A stretch of DNA of 64,000 nucleotides. Source: Amphimedon queenslandica (Eukaryota > Porifera > Demospongiae > Haplosclerida > Niphatidae). The notes beneath the pieces are model-generated. The model was not told where the DNA came from. It searched no databases and saw only the letters and a program-made list of their open reading frames with translations. Made by a program: the position numbers and the translations under genes. The stretch is from positions 31,282 through 95,281 of the forward strand of contig NW_003546357.1 in NCBI RefSeq assembly GCF_000090795.2. Reading direction: 5' to 3'. This document shows, one piece after another, positions 1 through 13,500 of the stretch (position 1 is the first letter of the stretch; each line of letters starts with the position of its first letter).

Positions 1-1372
1 ATATTGGTGATATTGTAAAGACTGTAATTAATGAAGAGGCATTGAATGCCATAATAAGTGCTGGTAATGGTGCTCTTAGTCTGATCTTTGACTCAAGTGA
101 GTGTCGTATTCATTTCTAATTCAGTAGGCCATTGCATTATGCTTATAGTCGAGTGCTTACTTTTTTAATTACTGGTTTTTTTCTATAAAAATGTCTGAGT
201 TTTCAGTAGTGTATCCACTCTTGGTAATTGTTATAAGCCTGGTTTACACCCACCATAAAATTCAATGCAAATGAACGCAAGATTAAATTTTGGCCAATTT
301 TGTGTCAAATTCAAAGCTTTTTTGCATCAATGCCTATGCAATTTTGCTTGTTTCGTTGAATGTAAACCTAGCTTAACTGCTATTAGAAAGCTTGGTAAAA
401 TTTGAAACTTTTGAGCAACATTGATCACTGTATAAAGCATACATTACATGGCAGAGAATAAAATTTTCTTTTACTGTTTCCCAATGAATATCATAAAAGT
501 GTACATCTCATTCACATAGATTTGGTTGATTAGTCAATATGAGTAATAGGATATACATGTAGTATGCTATAGCTGTTGAAATTATCAAAACTATTACTAT
601 TACTGTTCAACTATGTCACAATTGTTATTGTCACCACTCACCAACTACATGTACTAAAATGAGTAAATTCTAATGTACATGTATAACACCAGTCACTAGT
701 TGAAATTCATTTCAATTCTTTTTGTTGCCTACAATGTACTAAAAATGTCAGTCTTTATCAATTTTCAATAATATTAGCTCTCCAAAAGTTGCAGCCTACT
801 ATTTTTCCAATATCCTTATGCATCGTAGGAATCAATTGTCATTATTGCAAGCAATAATACATTTTTTTATTCTTGTAGATAAAGCAGTTACTGGATTTGG
901 TTCAACAGTTCTATCAGTATCAATACTAGTGGGAGTTATCTTTATAAATTATTTACTGGCATCTTATTTTTCATTGCTCAGTATATTAATATTAGATGCT
1001 GGTATAATACTACTTCATGGAATGTTTGGACCACTCCAACTAGCTAAATGGTTTATTACTGGCTGCAGTCATATATCCCAAGGACTGATATACATCATCT
1101 ATTATCCTTACTTTTCAGCTATAGTGCTCATGCTTTTGTTTATATTCAGTTGCTGTTGTTGGCCGTATTTGAGACGCCAGTCGAGATATCTCAGGAACTC
1201 ATCAGACACTGTATTTGTGATTGAAGCTCAACTGGAGAGGCTCGAGGCTCATCTTGCAAGACTAGAGACAGAGAGGAAGGAAAGAGATAAAGAAATAAAA
1301 GCTCAACTTGATAGAATAGAGAGAATATTAGAGAAAAATAATACTTGCACTGCTACTTTACATGAGCAATGA
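1..1372 (+). CDS. 3' end of an unidentified multi-pass membrane protein with C-terminal coiled coil
   Basis: Two exons are visible: bases 1-96 (open at the window edge) and 879-1372, joined across a GT-AG intron (97-878) in phase 1; the stop is TGA at 1370-1372. After a short soluble stretch there are several strongly hydrophobic segments, covering roughly the first 100 residues of the last exon, then a Cys-Cys-Cys-Trp-Pro turn, a basic stretch, and about 50 residues rich in Glu, Arg, Leu and Lys that look like a coiled coil (repeats of the type LERLEAHLARLE). I do not recognise the family. A short domain, then clustered membrane segments, then a coiled coil resembles the C-terminal layout of Kar5/Brambleberry-type nuclear-membrane proteins, but that is only an architectural guess. 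The next gene starts about 170 bp downstream on the same strand. Confidence 0.6.
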
Positions 1373-1538
1373 TTTTATTTTTATTCTACATGTACATTTT
1401 AACATAGATATACTACCACGTTGTATCACGTGGACAACCACTTTACTTTAAACACACCTACCTACTCCACCCACCAAATTACATGTGAATGCCTGTAACG
1501 CCATATTTCCTTCAGTAAATCCTTCATAAATATCTAGC

Positions 1539-4500
1539 ATGAGTTCTAGCACTAGTGAATACCATCAGATTACAGCATCTTCCCAAAAAGTGTAAGATAG
1601 AGTGCGTGTGAGTAAAAGAATAACAACCTTAGCTTGTGCAGTACTGAACTAAATGATAACCTCTACTCTTTTCTATTCTTAGTATATTGAATGGTAATGG
1701 AGTCCCTCATACTTTACATCAGTTAGAAGTATCAGTTTATTCAAGTAATTGTTATGACACTGACTCTACTGATGGGAGTGGAAAGGTACAGTTGTACAAT
1801 TATTATTATCATTATTACCGTATACATTCAAATCAATGAAATCTGCTCAAAAGTTAATATTTGTGTGAGCCAATTTTTGTGTTTGGCCATAGTCTAATAC
1901 TTACATGTACATGTACAATAGAATTGCATTAGAGGTGGTTTAAATTTCGTAGATTTAAGGTGAGCATGAAAATAACGGAATTTAATACACATTAAAAATT
2001 AAGATGCGTACAGTATTATTAACAAAAAAGGAACGCGAACAACAATGACAAATAAAGAGACACAAAGTACACGAAATTAATTAAAGAAAGTTGGTAGGAT
2101 TTTAAACCCATCCTCTGTTTGGGTTATTATTCAAACCACTCATATCAGTTCTTAGACTGCATTTTGAAGACCTTTCTGTTCAGAGACTGAGAGAATTTGT
2201 TGAATTTAGGATTTAAAATAATTGAGTTTTAAAAGTGCACTTTGTATTAGCCCCAGCTTGAAAATTTGGCTCAGAAATCATCCCTAGTTTTATTACATTA
2301 TCTAGTAGAGCAATGAAAAGGCCCATGTACATGTACATGTACAGTAATAATTATGTCATATTTTTAGGTTCGTGTTAAAACTATTACTAACCAGAATTGG
2401 GAGCCTAAACGTTTCCGTGGTAACATTGTCGCTAGCAACAGCCAGTACTTGGCCTATGTCCTAGCCAGTAGAAGTGGTTATGTCATTAGACTCATTCACC
2501 TTCAGACGAATGACAGAGCATTGTTGAAGAAGTTCAATGGAGAGATATTGGACATATCATTTGCACATAATCATTCAAATTTATTAGGAGTGATCGATGA
2601 GGCTGGTAATTTGTACGTGTATGATATTGACAAAACAAATGGAGATATTAATAAAATAAAGTAATTACATGTGTATAATAATATTGGTAATAATAAAAAT
2701 AATAATGTGTATTATATTTTGAAGTACATGTACATGTACATGTAAGTGGGATATCTTTTACATTATTGTGTTCATGTACATTGTGAACAAGGAACATGCA
2801 TGTTCTTACATGTACATGTACATGTTGTTTAGAAATTATGCATGTACATGTACATGTATGTACAATGTAGCTGATTTTGAACAAAAATAATAGTGCATAA
2901 AAAATTTTACCCAAATCACTAGGAGATCATTCTCAATTTTTTTTTACTTTTTTGATGTGTGTAAGAGATGGTGCATGTGTGTTATCCTCTACATCAACTT
3001 TGATATTTTTATTTAAATTCCTTTATAAAGCGTTTTTTTTTAAATTTTTCTATAGTGATTGTTTGAAGCTACACATATTCAATGGTGTTATACCTGATGG
3101 TAAGACTCATTTGTTGGTGTGGGCCCCGTACATACAGACACAGCAGGACAGTGGAGATGATGATAATGTCATGATTGCAGTTTCACATGATTCCAGAGTA
3201 ATTGATTGCATATCTAATTGATTGTACATGTACCTTAGCTTACATGTATATAGATGTACAATGTACATGTAGCTGCTAATTTGTTATGCCATAAATTGAA
3301 CCAGCCAGTTTCACTATAGGTACTGTTACCTTCACCAAACATTCATGTGCATGCTGAATTTTTCCCACAGGGATATATTTTACCAAATTTCCCTATTCCA
3401 AAATTATCAGCTATGCAGTACATGTACAGTACATGTATTTCTACTGTGTATTCTGAATTTTAAATGGTTAGGTGGTTTTGACGTTTTTTGTAATAAATAA
3501 TTAGTATTTAGAAAGTTACAGATAATTTTTTGAGAAAAGTTAGATTGTCTTATTTTCATTGGGTGAAGCCCACTAAGATGAGTAGAGTTTGTTTGTATGT
3601 ATGTACATGTATGCCTGTACACGTACATATTCCTTATCTTCTCTGTATATCTGCACATGCTAGAGCAATGCAATAGATTCTAAATTTCAATATTTCGTTG
3701 AAAGTGTGGGCGGCTGAAAGACAATAAAATGGTGATCAACACACGGGAATTACAAGTCATGAGTTTCCTACTTCCTAGCAACAAGATAAGGCAAAAACAC
3801 CGTTGAAAGACTACTTGAACTGCTTTAAAAGGTTACAGGTGCAATTAAGTAACTATGAAACCCGTTTTTGTTGAGATAAACTGTGAAAGTCAAACAAATG
3901 TCACCTTTGTCACTGACTGCACTAAACTGGCCAGCCTTTTTATATCTCATGGCTATTTCTAAGTCAATGTATAGTCGGTTTCAGTTGAGAAGAAACCACC
4001 ACTATCCCTTATAACTTTTTTGTTACTATTGATAGCAACTTGAAATTTGGTATAGCTGCATTGCAGGCTCTTCCGAAAATCTTAACCAATTTTTGAGTTT
4101 CTAAGTACTCTGGAAGGTTTTAAACAAGTTTTTCTGCTTGAGATGAAAGGGAGCTACCATGATGTATAGGGTGTGTCACTCTGATGAATATTATTTGCAT
4201 CTCATTATATTTAGTCAAAAATAATATTTTTTATTAAAAAAATAAAACAAAGTATATCAAGCTCTCTAGACCTGCTAATATTAGTAACGCGGTAGCGTTA
4301 CTAAGTAGGATTCACCCCACTTCAAAATGGCTGCCATGACTTTTGCAGCCTTGCTATACCGGGAAAACGAGCTCCTATGCTTACCAGACTTTATAAAGGA
4401 CCTTATCTTGACCAGAGGACTCCATTGGTACCATTAGCGTGGCTCTATACCTTGTCTGAGAGGAAAGTCAAAAATCTGCAAACCGGCCGTTTTGTTCAGC

Positions 4501-7500
4501 CACCTTTTTTCATCTTCATCATCTTGATCTCCTGTCAATCCAGTTGTCGGTCGCTATCTCGATCTTGCCTGGTGAAAGAAGGCTAATACTTACATCATTC
4601 TGCTCCAATAAGGTATGCGCAGGTCCCTATTCTTTACAACAATTCTCCAAGAAAGAAAGAAATTGTACTGTCACTGCTGGATCTGGCCCATCTTAGCTGC
4701 ATGCCACCATTTTGTTAATTAAAGAAGCATGTGCTCCAAAATTTGGGTGTGGTCGCGCATGCTCAGATCTGCCCATAGATAATAGAGTATAAAGGGATTG
4801 GTAACTGCGTAGGCGGTAGTTATCACCGTATAGATTCTAATTTTCCGCATTCAATAATTACAATGCGGAAGTCAAAGGAGAAGAGCCAAATTTTGCCAGA
4901 GAATGACAGGTTTATAGGATTTCAAAAGAGCATATCAATACCATTACTAGCCAGTTCACTAAAGCAATATGCTACCTGTTGCATATGTTTCTTTCCTAGC
5001 TTAAATATTTACTGTTTCGGAGAAAAAGGTACAGAAACTTTGTCACTTTTACAACACAAAATTTGAGTTTCTGGAGAAGATGTATGAACTACAAGTCTGA
5101 GAATACCCTAGTTCCACGCAACTCAAAGCGCTTGATTGTTCTATGCTTGCTACTTTGTTGTAAAACAAGATACATTTTAGTAAAAGGTACAGAACATCAG
5201 AAAAGAGGTCCCGCTTGACACCCGCTGTTAGTAATGAATGAAACAGTTTGTTCCTTTTGAGTAACTGTATGAAATTTTGATTGATAAATATAGAAGTTAT
5301 AAGGTATTTTATGCATATTTTTGTTGATTTTTTGCAACTACTTGGACTAAGTTATGAACAGAGAAAAGTGGACCTCTCCCGTTGCTAAGGAGAAACTAGG
5401 ATGCGGGAAGTGATAACTTTACCCTCCATTGGTTTATACAGGCCGCCCACGCAGTTTCCAATCCCTTTATACTCTAATATCTATGGATCTGCCACAGATA
5501 ATAGAGTAAATAGAGTAAATAGAGTAATAGTAGTAGTTCATTTACTCTAATATCTATGGATTTGCAGCTCTGGAAGAAGCGAGTTATTTTTTACCAAGCT
5601 ATGCTTGGAATCAACTACTGCAATACTTTAGTGGAGGTTTCCAGCTAAAAGAAGGTATTAGTTTTACATGTTACTGTTTTATCAAGTGTGTTATTTTATT
5701 TAAAAAAAACAAACAATTAATTAATGTTATGACTTATGATATGCAATGATAATTATGAACTTGACAACAGCCTGGAAGAACAGGAATAGCAGGGAAGATG
5801 GACACTCTTAGTTCACAGATTCTTGAACAAGGACTTGTGTCAAGACTAATATTAGTTTCACTTGTCATCAGTATAGTTGATATTCCTTCAGCATGTCTAT
5901 TCAATGCTGTCTCTCATAAATGTCATAGCAATGATAATAATAATAATAATAAAGAAAATTATTGTTTGTGTAAAGTCAACAAGTATCACAATTGCAACTA
6001 AAGAAATACTATAAATATTATTAAAAAATCAACACAAACAAGAACATAAAAAATTTTGAAAAACAAGGTTAAGTAGGATTCCGAATGAACAACAAAAATA
6101 CAAAATGGAAATCCTACTCGTGACGCAAATTCTACTCTACATTGCAAGGTGATCCGTAATTCTTACATAATAACATTAAAAGTACAATGTAGAGTAGAAT
6201 TTGCGTCACAAGTAGGATTTTCATTTTGTATTTTCGTTGGTCGTTCGGAATCCTACTTAACCTTGTTTTTTAAAATTTTTTATGTTCTTGTTCAACTAGG
6301 AGCCTTTTCTTGAGAAAAATGTGCTATATCACTCCACAGTCTTTGCAATCTTTGTTGTTCTTCATTGCCCATGCACTTGTTGAATTATCAGTATTCACCA
6401 AAACCAAGAAAAGGATATGTGGAGGTAGCAGCAACTACAGTAGAGGCACAATAGATGATAAAGTAAGTTAAAAGAGAAGAAACACTCCAAGAATGATAGA
6501 GCTTGCACTCGGCAGCCATACTTGGCTACACGTGACGTTTTAATGACAAAAAAATTGATTTACTTCCGTTTCTTCTCAACTTAAACCGACAATTGCAAGG
6601 CTTAAAGCAACAAACAAGTCAGGAGTTTTCTAGCAGCAACATAAGGTAGAGATTCTGCTTTTTTGGCAGCTAATAATCTACAAGGCTGAGCCCTTTAATG
6701 TTTTACATAGTTTCTTGTAGTTTTCAACACTTTTACACATACAGTGTACGTACATGTACATGTACACTGTATCTGTATGTACATGTAGATGTACCTGTAC
6801 ATATACATGTACATGTAGCTGCTAATGTTTAATGCTATAAATGATCACATATTCATTAAATTGAACAAGCCAGTTTCACTATAATATTCACCAAATTTCC
6901 CATCCCAAAATTATCAGTTATACAGTACATGCATGTATACATGTACATGTACATGTATTTCTACTGTGTGTTCTTAATTCTAGATGGTTAGGTGGTTTTG
7001 ACGTTTTTGTAATTAATAATTAGTACAATGTATTTGGAAAGTTAAAGATAATTAGTTGGGAAAAGTTAGATTGTCTTATTTTCATATTTTTTAATTCTTT
7101 TATAATTGTTCACACATACAGTGTACATGTACAATGTACATGTACTGTATGTGTACATGGTATATGTACAGTAGATCAGTGAGTCACTTTAATTTATTTG
7201 TATGTACATATTCTATTGTTCATAGGTTGAAGTGTTTGACCTACCAGAGATTGCTCAAAGATATTCCTCTGGTATTGCATTGGATTTCAATAAAATGGAA
7301 AGAGGAACAACATTTATTAAATCAGCACATACTAAGGTAATGAATGATGTAGTTAATGTTTATTAGTAACCATTTATATGTACATGTACATGTACATGTA
7401 CATGTACATTGTTGTGTCTGTTAGTCTGTCCTCAAGTTGTGGTTGGACTATAGCTACAATTACATGTGTAAAGTTATCAACGTACCTGTACAATTTACAT

Positions 7501-10500
7501 GCATGTACATGTATATCATGTATGTGTACATGTACATAGGAAGCTCATCAGCAAACTCTCAGATGGGAGGGTTTACTAAACTACATGTACGTACTTACTG
7601 TATGCTATATGTTCTGTATATTACATGTTGTCAATTTTTAAAGGGTAACTGCAATGTATTTTTTGGATATCTATTTTATGGTCTTAATATGATTGCCTGA
7701 CCATAATAATGATGTGTTGCAACTCCTATTGTCTAAAAAAATTTATTCACTGAGATATGAGCCTTCAAATATGTTGCTTCAATGTTACTTCCTGTCGGTG
7801 GGTGTGGCTAAACGTGACGTCATAAGAGGCATAGATGCAGATAAATGCATTGCTATGCAGGGGGAAATAATCCTTTATTCTCATGCCTAGTAATGTNNNN
7901 NNNNNNTGCTATTACATTACTAGGCATGAGAATAAAGGATTATTTCCCCCTGCACAGCAATGCATTTATCTGCATCTATGCCTCTTATGACGTCACGTTT
8001 AGCCACACCCACCGACAGGAAGTAACATTGAAGCAAGCAAAATGAGCATATTTGAAGGCTCATATCTCAGTGAATAAATTTTTTTAGACAATAGGAGTTG
8101 CAACACATCATTATTATGGTCAGGCAATCATATTAAGACCATAAAATAAATATCCAAAAAATACATTGCAGTTACCCTTTAACTAATACACACATACATG
8201 TACATATACATGTACATGTATACATACTGTATAATGTATCATTTCTATTAACACATTTACTGGATATTTAAAACATGTAACCATGTGATATGGTTACATG
8301 TAATATACATGTACATGTACATGTAATTATACTACATGTGTACATATGTATTATTTCAGATATACTGTTTGACATACGTGTAAAAAAATTTTTTATGAGT
8401 ATGTTAATATTAATGGTGGTTGAGTAATACTTTCTTTCTCACATTTATAGTCAATCACTGATATGTCGTTCTCACCTGATGGTAATGTACTAGCTACTTG
8501 TAGTGACGATGGATATTTAAAGTTTTGGCAATTAAATCAAGAGAACGGTGAAACAGTGACATGCCTTCATGAACATCAACCTGATGAAGGCGAACCAGTA
8601 ACTAGACTTATGTTTATGGACAATCTTGTACTACCAGACACTGAGTAGGTGTATTGTTCTAATTCTGAAGTATTTTACTCTAAATAGTGCCCAGTTTTGG
8701 CGGTTCCTTGTGACAGGTTCCCGTAGTAACAGTGTTATTAAGATATGGTGCACTGTCAATTGGAAGCCATTGCACACAATAAGGTACATTTGTATACAGT
8801 ACAACTACATGTACATTTTGTACATGTGCATACCATATAGAGGGAAATATTTGAAAGTGCAAATTTTCAAAAAAATTGAAATGGGCTTTAGAATAAAGTT
8901 TTCAAATTACAAATTTTATACACTTTCACATATGCACATGTGGTTTTTGACCACGGCCATCACACGTGAAGTTGTGTGCTCAAGGAAAAAAGATGGAAAG
9001 ATGTAGCAGCTTTACTGTGGAGGCTATGGTAAGTGGATGCCACATTTTTCAGGACATCTGGGAGGCTGAATTAGATAAAGAATCACCCTATCAAAAAGAA
9101 TCTTTGAATATTTCTGATCCCTTGCCGTAGCAGTTATGATGTTGGCGTAATTGTAGGCCATGTTCCTAAGAGATGTCTTCTGTTTCTTCACTTTGTCTTG
9201 ACAGAAATGGATCGATAACCTGTTGTGTATAAGGCCACAAAAGATGCTCACATGATCTTCCTAAAGGAAGTATGGAAATTCCTTGTTGGGGCGAGCATGA
9301 GCGAGCCCCACTCAGGCGAAGTCTCCCTCCCTCTGTATGTATGTACATGTATGTATGTACGTACGTCTCCAGTCACGCCTATTCTGGTCACACCCCATGT
9401 GTGCACTACTCTCTATTTAAAATCAATGATCTAATGCGGTAGCATTCTGATGAAATATTTTCATTGGTGTGGGTGCATGTGGTTGCAATGAAACAAAATG
9501 GCGACTATCAAGATACCAGCTCAAGCAAATCTTACTGAAGCTTACTTGCAGCAAATAAGACTGATCTGTTGTCCAGGCACTTCTCCAGCAAAAAAAAGTT
9601 AAGAAAGCAGATATAAATCTTAAAGGTCTTTTTACTTATGATTGAATGACAGAATAAAAGGTTTGATTATTTTGATTGGCTCAGAGTCAAAGAAAAGAAG
9701 GCCTATAGCAGTACTGTGCTTAGCTATACAGTTAAATTGTTTAAATTGCAGCTGAGATTCTTTGCTAACAATAAAGGTAGGAGAGCAAGCTATAAAATTG
9801 TCTTCCAATGGGCCATGCATGCAATCAGTGTATGCTCATGCTTGCCCCATAATGTTTTACATTCGTCTAGTACTTTAACTTTTGAAGGAGAATTTATACA
9901 ATGTAAGTGCTCAGAAAGGCTAAGAAGTTAATTGAAAATGCACTTGGAGGACATCAGAAACCATCCAAGCGAAGAAGAGTTATGATTCAGAACATATGAA
10001 GCATTCACAGCTATGGGTACAGCATGGAAAGCTTATGCTTGACTTGACTCAACACTAACTTACTGTACATCAGATGGAGAGAAGCTACATGTGTATCATC
10101 AACACTTCTCAATATTACTTAAGCATTGATGTCTGGTTGCCAGACAACTTTTTACCAGTATAAAAGAAAGGAAGCTTTAACCACAACACCTTTAATGAGC
10201 ATTCAAATTGCTCACTCTTGTTCTAATCATTGGATTATAGCATCTGCTGTGTATGTTTCAGTACATGTAGGTGTTGTGAAGGTGTATGATTCAGCATAAT
10301 TATGACAGTGTGGACAGGGAAACCAGATAAGTTATTTTTGATTTGTTCAGTCAGCATTACTCTATAAAAGTACAATATAGTTAAAAGCCAGAAGCAAGAT
10401 GGTGGGAAAGACATAGTCTCGCGTAGCCAGCCCCTCCCTCAACGGGAGGGTCTGGTCGAATGAGTGTACACCATTTGTTCTCCGTGATTAATTAAATAAG

Positions 10501-13500
10501 TCCGTATATGTTTGTTCACCACCGCATTATGCAACATGTGGTTAAATATTTGCTATCTCATTTGTTGTTGGCGAGGCTGTTGGAGAGAGCAGGCTACAAG
10601 TTTTGTCTGGACGGCTAAACAGCTTCTGTTTTGCCTCTTTTTTTTGCGTTAGTGCCAGAGTTTTTAGCTTGAATAAGAGCATCTGATGTACCACAAGGAT
10701 TAAGGTAACGCCTACTAAAACCACATCCGGTTCACCCTGTTTTGGGGTGAAGTAGAACGAACGATCTACACTCATTCAACCAGACCCTCCCGTTGAGGGA
10801 GGGGCTGGCTACACGAGACTAGGAAAGACAGTGGGTTATTTGCTATTATTAGTGCAACTGTACTTTGCTTTGTTAAAAACCCTGGTATGATTGTGTTTGA
10901 AAATAAACACATGATAAATGCTGCAGATTAATTATTATAAAGTGTACATTATTATATTATTGAAAATGTAACAATTAATTTTTTTACAGATTAGCTATTA
11001 ATTTGTTATTTGTGTATATAATGCATAATCAATGTAAAAGTCAATCATGCTTTATAATGTCAAAAATTCCAGCCACCTTGAAGCCATTACTTATAATAGA
11101 CTCATAACTATGAAGTAGTGTTGTATTGATATCACATTTTGGATTTGGTTTTAGTTATGGTATTTTCACCAATTCTCATGATTTATAGATATTAGTTTTA
11201 GTAATTTTACCGAAAGTAAAACTCTATTGGTATTGGTAACGAATATTAATTTTGGTAGATTATAGTAACTACATATAATTTAACAAAACTAACTCTAGTC
11301 ATACTATTAACCTTAGACTAATGATGATTTAATTGTAGTAAAATTAATTGTATTAGTTCAGCATCATTAGTGTAGTAGTCCCATACGTTACTGTTCCTTA
11401 GTCTTCCACTTATAGTAGCCATTTTGCAACTAAGATAGCTACACATAGCATTTGCTTCATGAATTTGCACATGGTAATCTAGTGATATCAATCTAATCTG
11501 TTTACTGTTCAGTGAACATTGTTGTACCAAATGTATTGCATAGAAGTTGAATATTGGTTATAAATTTTAGTAAAGTAATTTGTGCTATTTTTAGTATTGG
11601 TTTTAGTTATGGTATTTTAATACTTTTAGTATTAGTTTTAGTTATGATATACCAAATTTCATGACCCAGTACCAAAATACTTTTAGTATTAGTAATGGTA
11701 TACCAATACAACACTACTATGAAGGTAGTCATTAACACGAACTAGCCATTTTGCCCCATCAGGTTTCATCACAGGCATCCTATGATCAACCTGTAAAAAT
11801 TCTTCCACTCCTTGCTCAAGTTGATCCTCGACTTGAAGGCATGCTACTGACGAAACTTGTCTCTCATAAATTTTTTCATAGACTTGTTTACATTGAGGTT
11901 TATCAGTTGCAATCGATCTGTGAAATTTGCCAGTACTTTAACTGCATTTACGGTACATGTAGATGCTGTTTTCTTGTAGCATTGAAGATGTTCCTTTTGT
12001 AACTTCGCCTTGAAAGACATCAAAAATGGCTAGTACTGGGAAATCAGATGATAGCCCAAATTCAAATTTCAAATGTACAATGTATTTGCTTGATATGCAT
12101 GTATATATGGGAAGATAATCAAATCTAAGTATTCTTCATTTTCTGCTCATTTGACCAGTGGTTACTGGTACTGGTGGCAATGCCATTCTCCTGGAAAATT
12201 GGAATTAGGTAGACATATACATGTACTTAATTGTCTTTCTGATTGTCATATCAACTGAAATGGCAAAACCTTTCCATCCATAATCCCACAGACCACAGCT
12301 GTGATCTGACTTACTCTTTTATCGTACAATCTGTAAGTACCTACTATTTCTACCCTTTTTGCTCTTTGGTTCTCTATTGTCGTTGTGCAATACTCTTTTG
12401 CAGTTTTATTGTATTTGAAAACATGAGAATGTGCGATCTCTTCCATTTCAATGATGGCCTTAATATCCAGTGGAAACTGTTCTTTTAGTTCCTAATAATT
12501 GGATACAGTGATTTGGCAGCTGAACTATCCCTTCTTTTGATGAAATTCATTCTGTATACAAACGAATTTGCCCAATAACTGGTGATTAAAATTGGGCCAC
12601 CATTTTCTGACAAAACGTTTTGATTTGATCTTCCTGTTGCAGCTGCCATAGCGATGGATTTAGTAATGATACCAGTAGCAATGATGACAGAGATGGCTTG
12701 ACAGAGAACTGGCTTTTATTATTTCTTTGCCTAATGTCTTTGAGAAATGTCTGCGATGCCTGTTCCTCGGGGCTGAATCTTTGGTACTGTTCTCATTAAC
12801 TCAGTTTTTTTGCCTGAAGAACAGACAGCTTTGTTGGCAGCTTTAATCGTGTCTGTACCCAAGAAAGCTGACATCAAGGAGGATGCCACCAGCACTATCA
12901 TGCTTAAAGTAACAGAATAGAGCCATTTTCACAGACAATGTGCAGTAATGGGCAAGGTTGTTCAGACCTTTTAAAGTTTTTAATTTTTGAATTTTTAAAA
13001 TTTTGCACAATCTTTCTCAATTCAAATATATAATTCAAAAATTTGCACCCTTTGAAAATTTTTCTCTGTAGCAAAAGTTTAAGTAAATGAGGCTTTTTAC
13101 AATAGATCGTTTCAGCTCAATAAGTTGATTGGTATAGGTAATAGGTTCATCATGTACATGTACATACATATGAAATTGTGAAATGAATTGAAATCGAATT
13201 GCTTCAGAACTTAATTAATAGTGCTAGTTAAAAAATAGCTTTAAGTATCTCCTTTCCTCCTTATAGGTTTTATCCTCCATTTGGTACTGATGAGGACAGT
13301 CCAAATATTTCAATGAACATTGACTCCACTGCCTCATACATAACAATGGCTGACTCACTACGTAATGTAAGTAGAACAATACCCTACGCATACACATGTA
13401 TATATGTACATGTACATGTATTTGTTATTATTTATTATGTTAGGTGTTATATGTGCTACAGTTACATCAAGATCCTGTAAATGGAGTTGCTTCCTTCTCC

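Larger units (their letters stand above)
3970..6592. mobile_element. DNA transposon family 'TATAGTCGG', copy 1 (non-autonomous, in EDC4 intron 4)
   Basis: The left end reads TATAGTCGGTTTCAGTTGAG and the right end is its near inverse (CTCAACTTAAACCGAC). The first 250 bp are closely similar to the left end of the element at 55124-56993, and the right end shares the GGCTACACGTGACGTTTT stretch with that copy. No transposase reading frame is visible. Other elements sit inside: a TIR element at about 4768-5495 and a hairpin repeat at about 5740-6300. Confidence 0.7.
2320..8340. repeat. ACATGT/TACATG microsatellite runs (example region)
   Basis: Runs such as TGTACATGTACATGTACA occur at 2325, 2725, 2810, 2845, 6750, 6790, 6940, 7375, 7500, 8195 and 8310. 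They recur in introns and intergenic DNA across most of the window but not in long exons. The unit is self-complementary and so can fold on one strand. Confidence 0.9.
8993..10905 (+). pseudogene. Fossil transposon gene remnant with HIRAN-like and Ulp1-like protease fragments (intron 7, copy A)
   Basis: A broken plus-strand coding remnant. From 8993 it reads as a short domain (SFTVEA, DIWEAELD, then VGHVPRR-like coding in a shifted frame), similar to a domain often found in repeated sponge and cnidarian ORFs and reminiscent of HIRAN. Around 10230-10300 the reading NHWIIAS and VVKVYDSA matches the His/Asp part of an Ulp1/C48 protease, and about 10825-10870 corresponds to the Cys part (DSGLFAII here, DCGLFAII in copy B). 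Frames are broken by stops, by the insertion at 9287-9868 and by the MITE at 10414-10821. Domain names are inference from short motifs. Confidence 0.5.

Noticed and set aside
2648-2914. Cys/Thr/His-rich open frames across ACATGT runs
   Set aside because: The repeat TACATGTACATG is open in several frames and yields Cys-Thr-Cys or Tyr-Met-Tyr strings; no gene is implied.
9285-9434. Plus-strand open frame through GGGGCGAGC repeats
   Set aside because: The same frame appears in each repeat copy and crosses simple repeats; it is non-coding element sequence.
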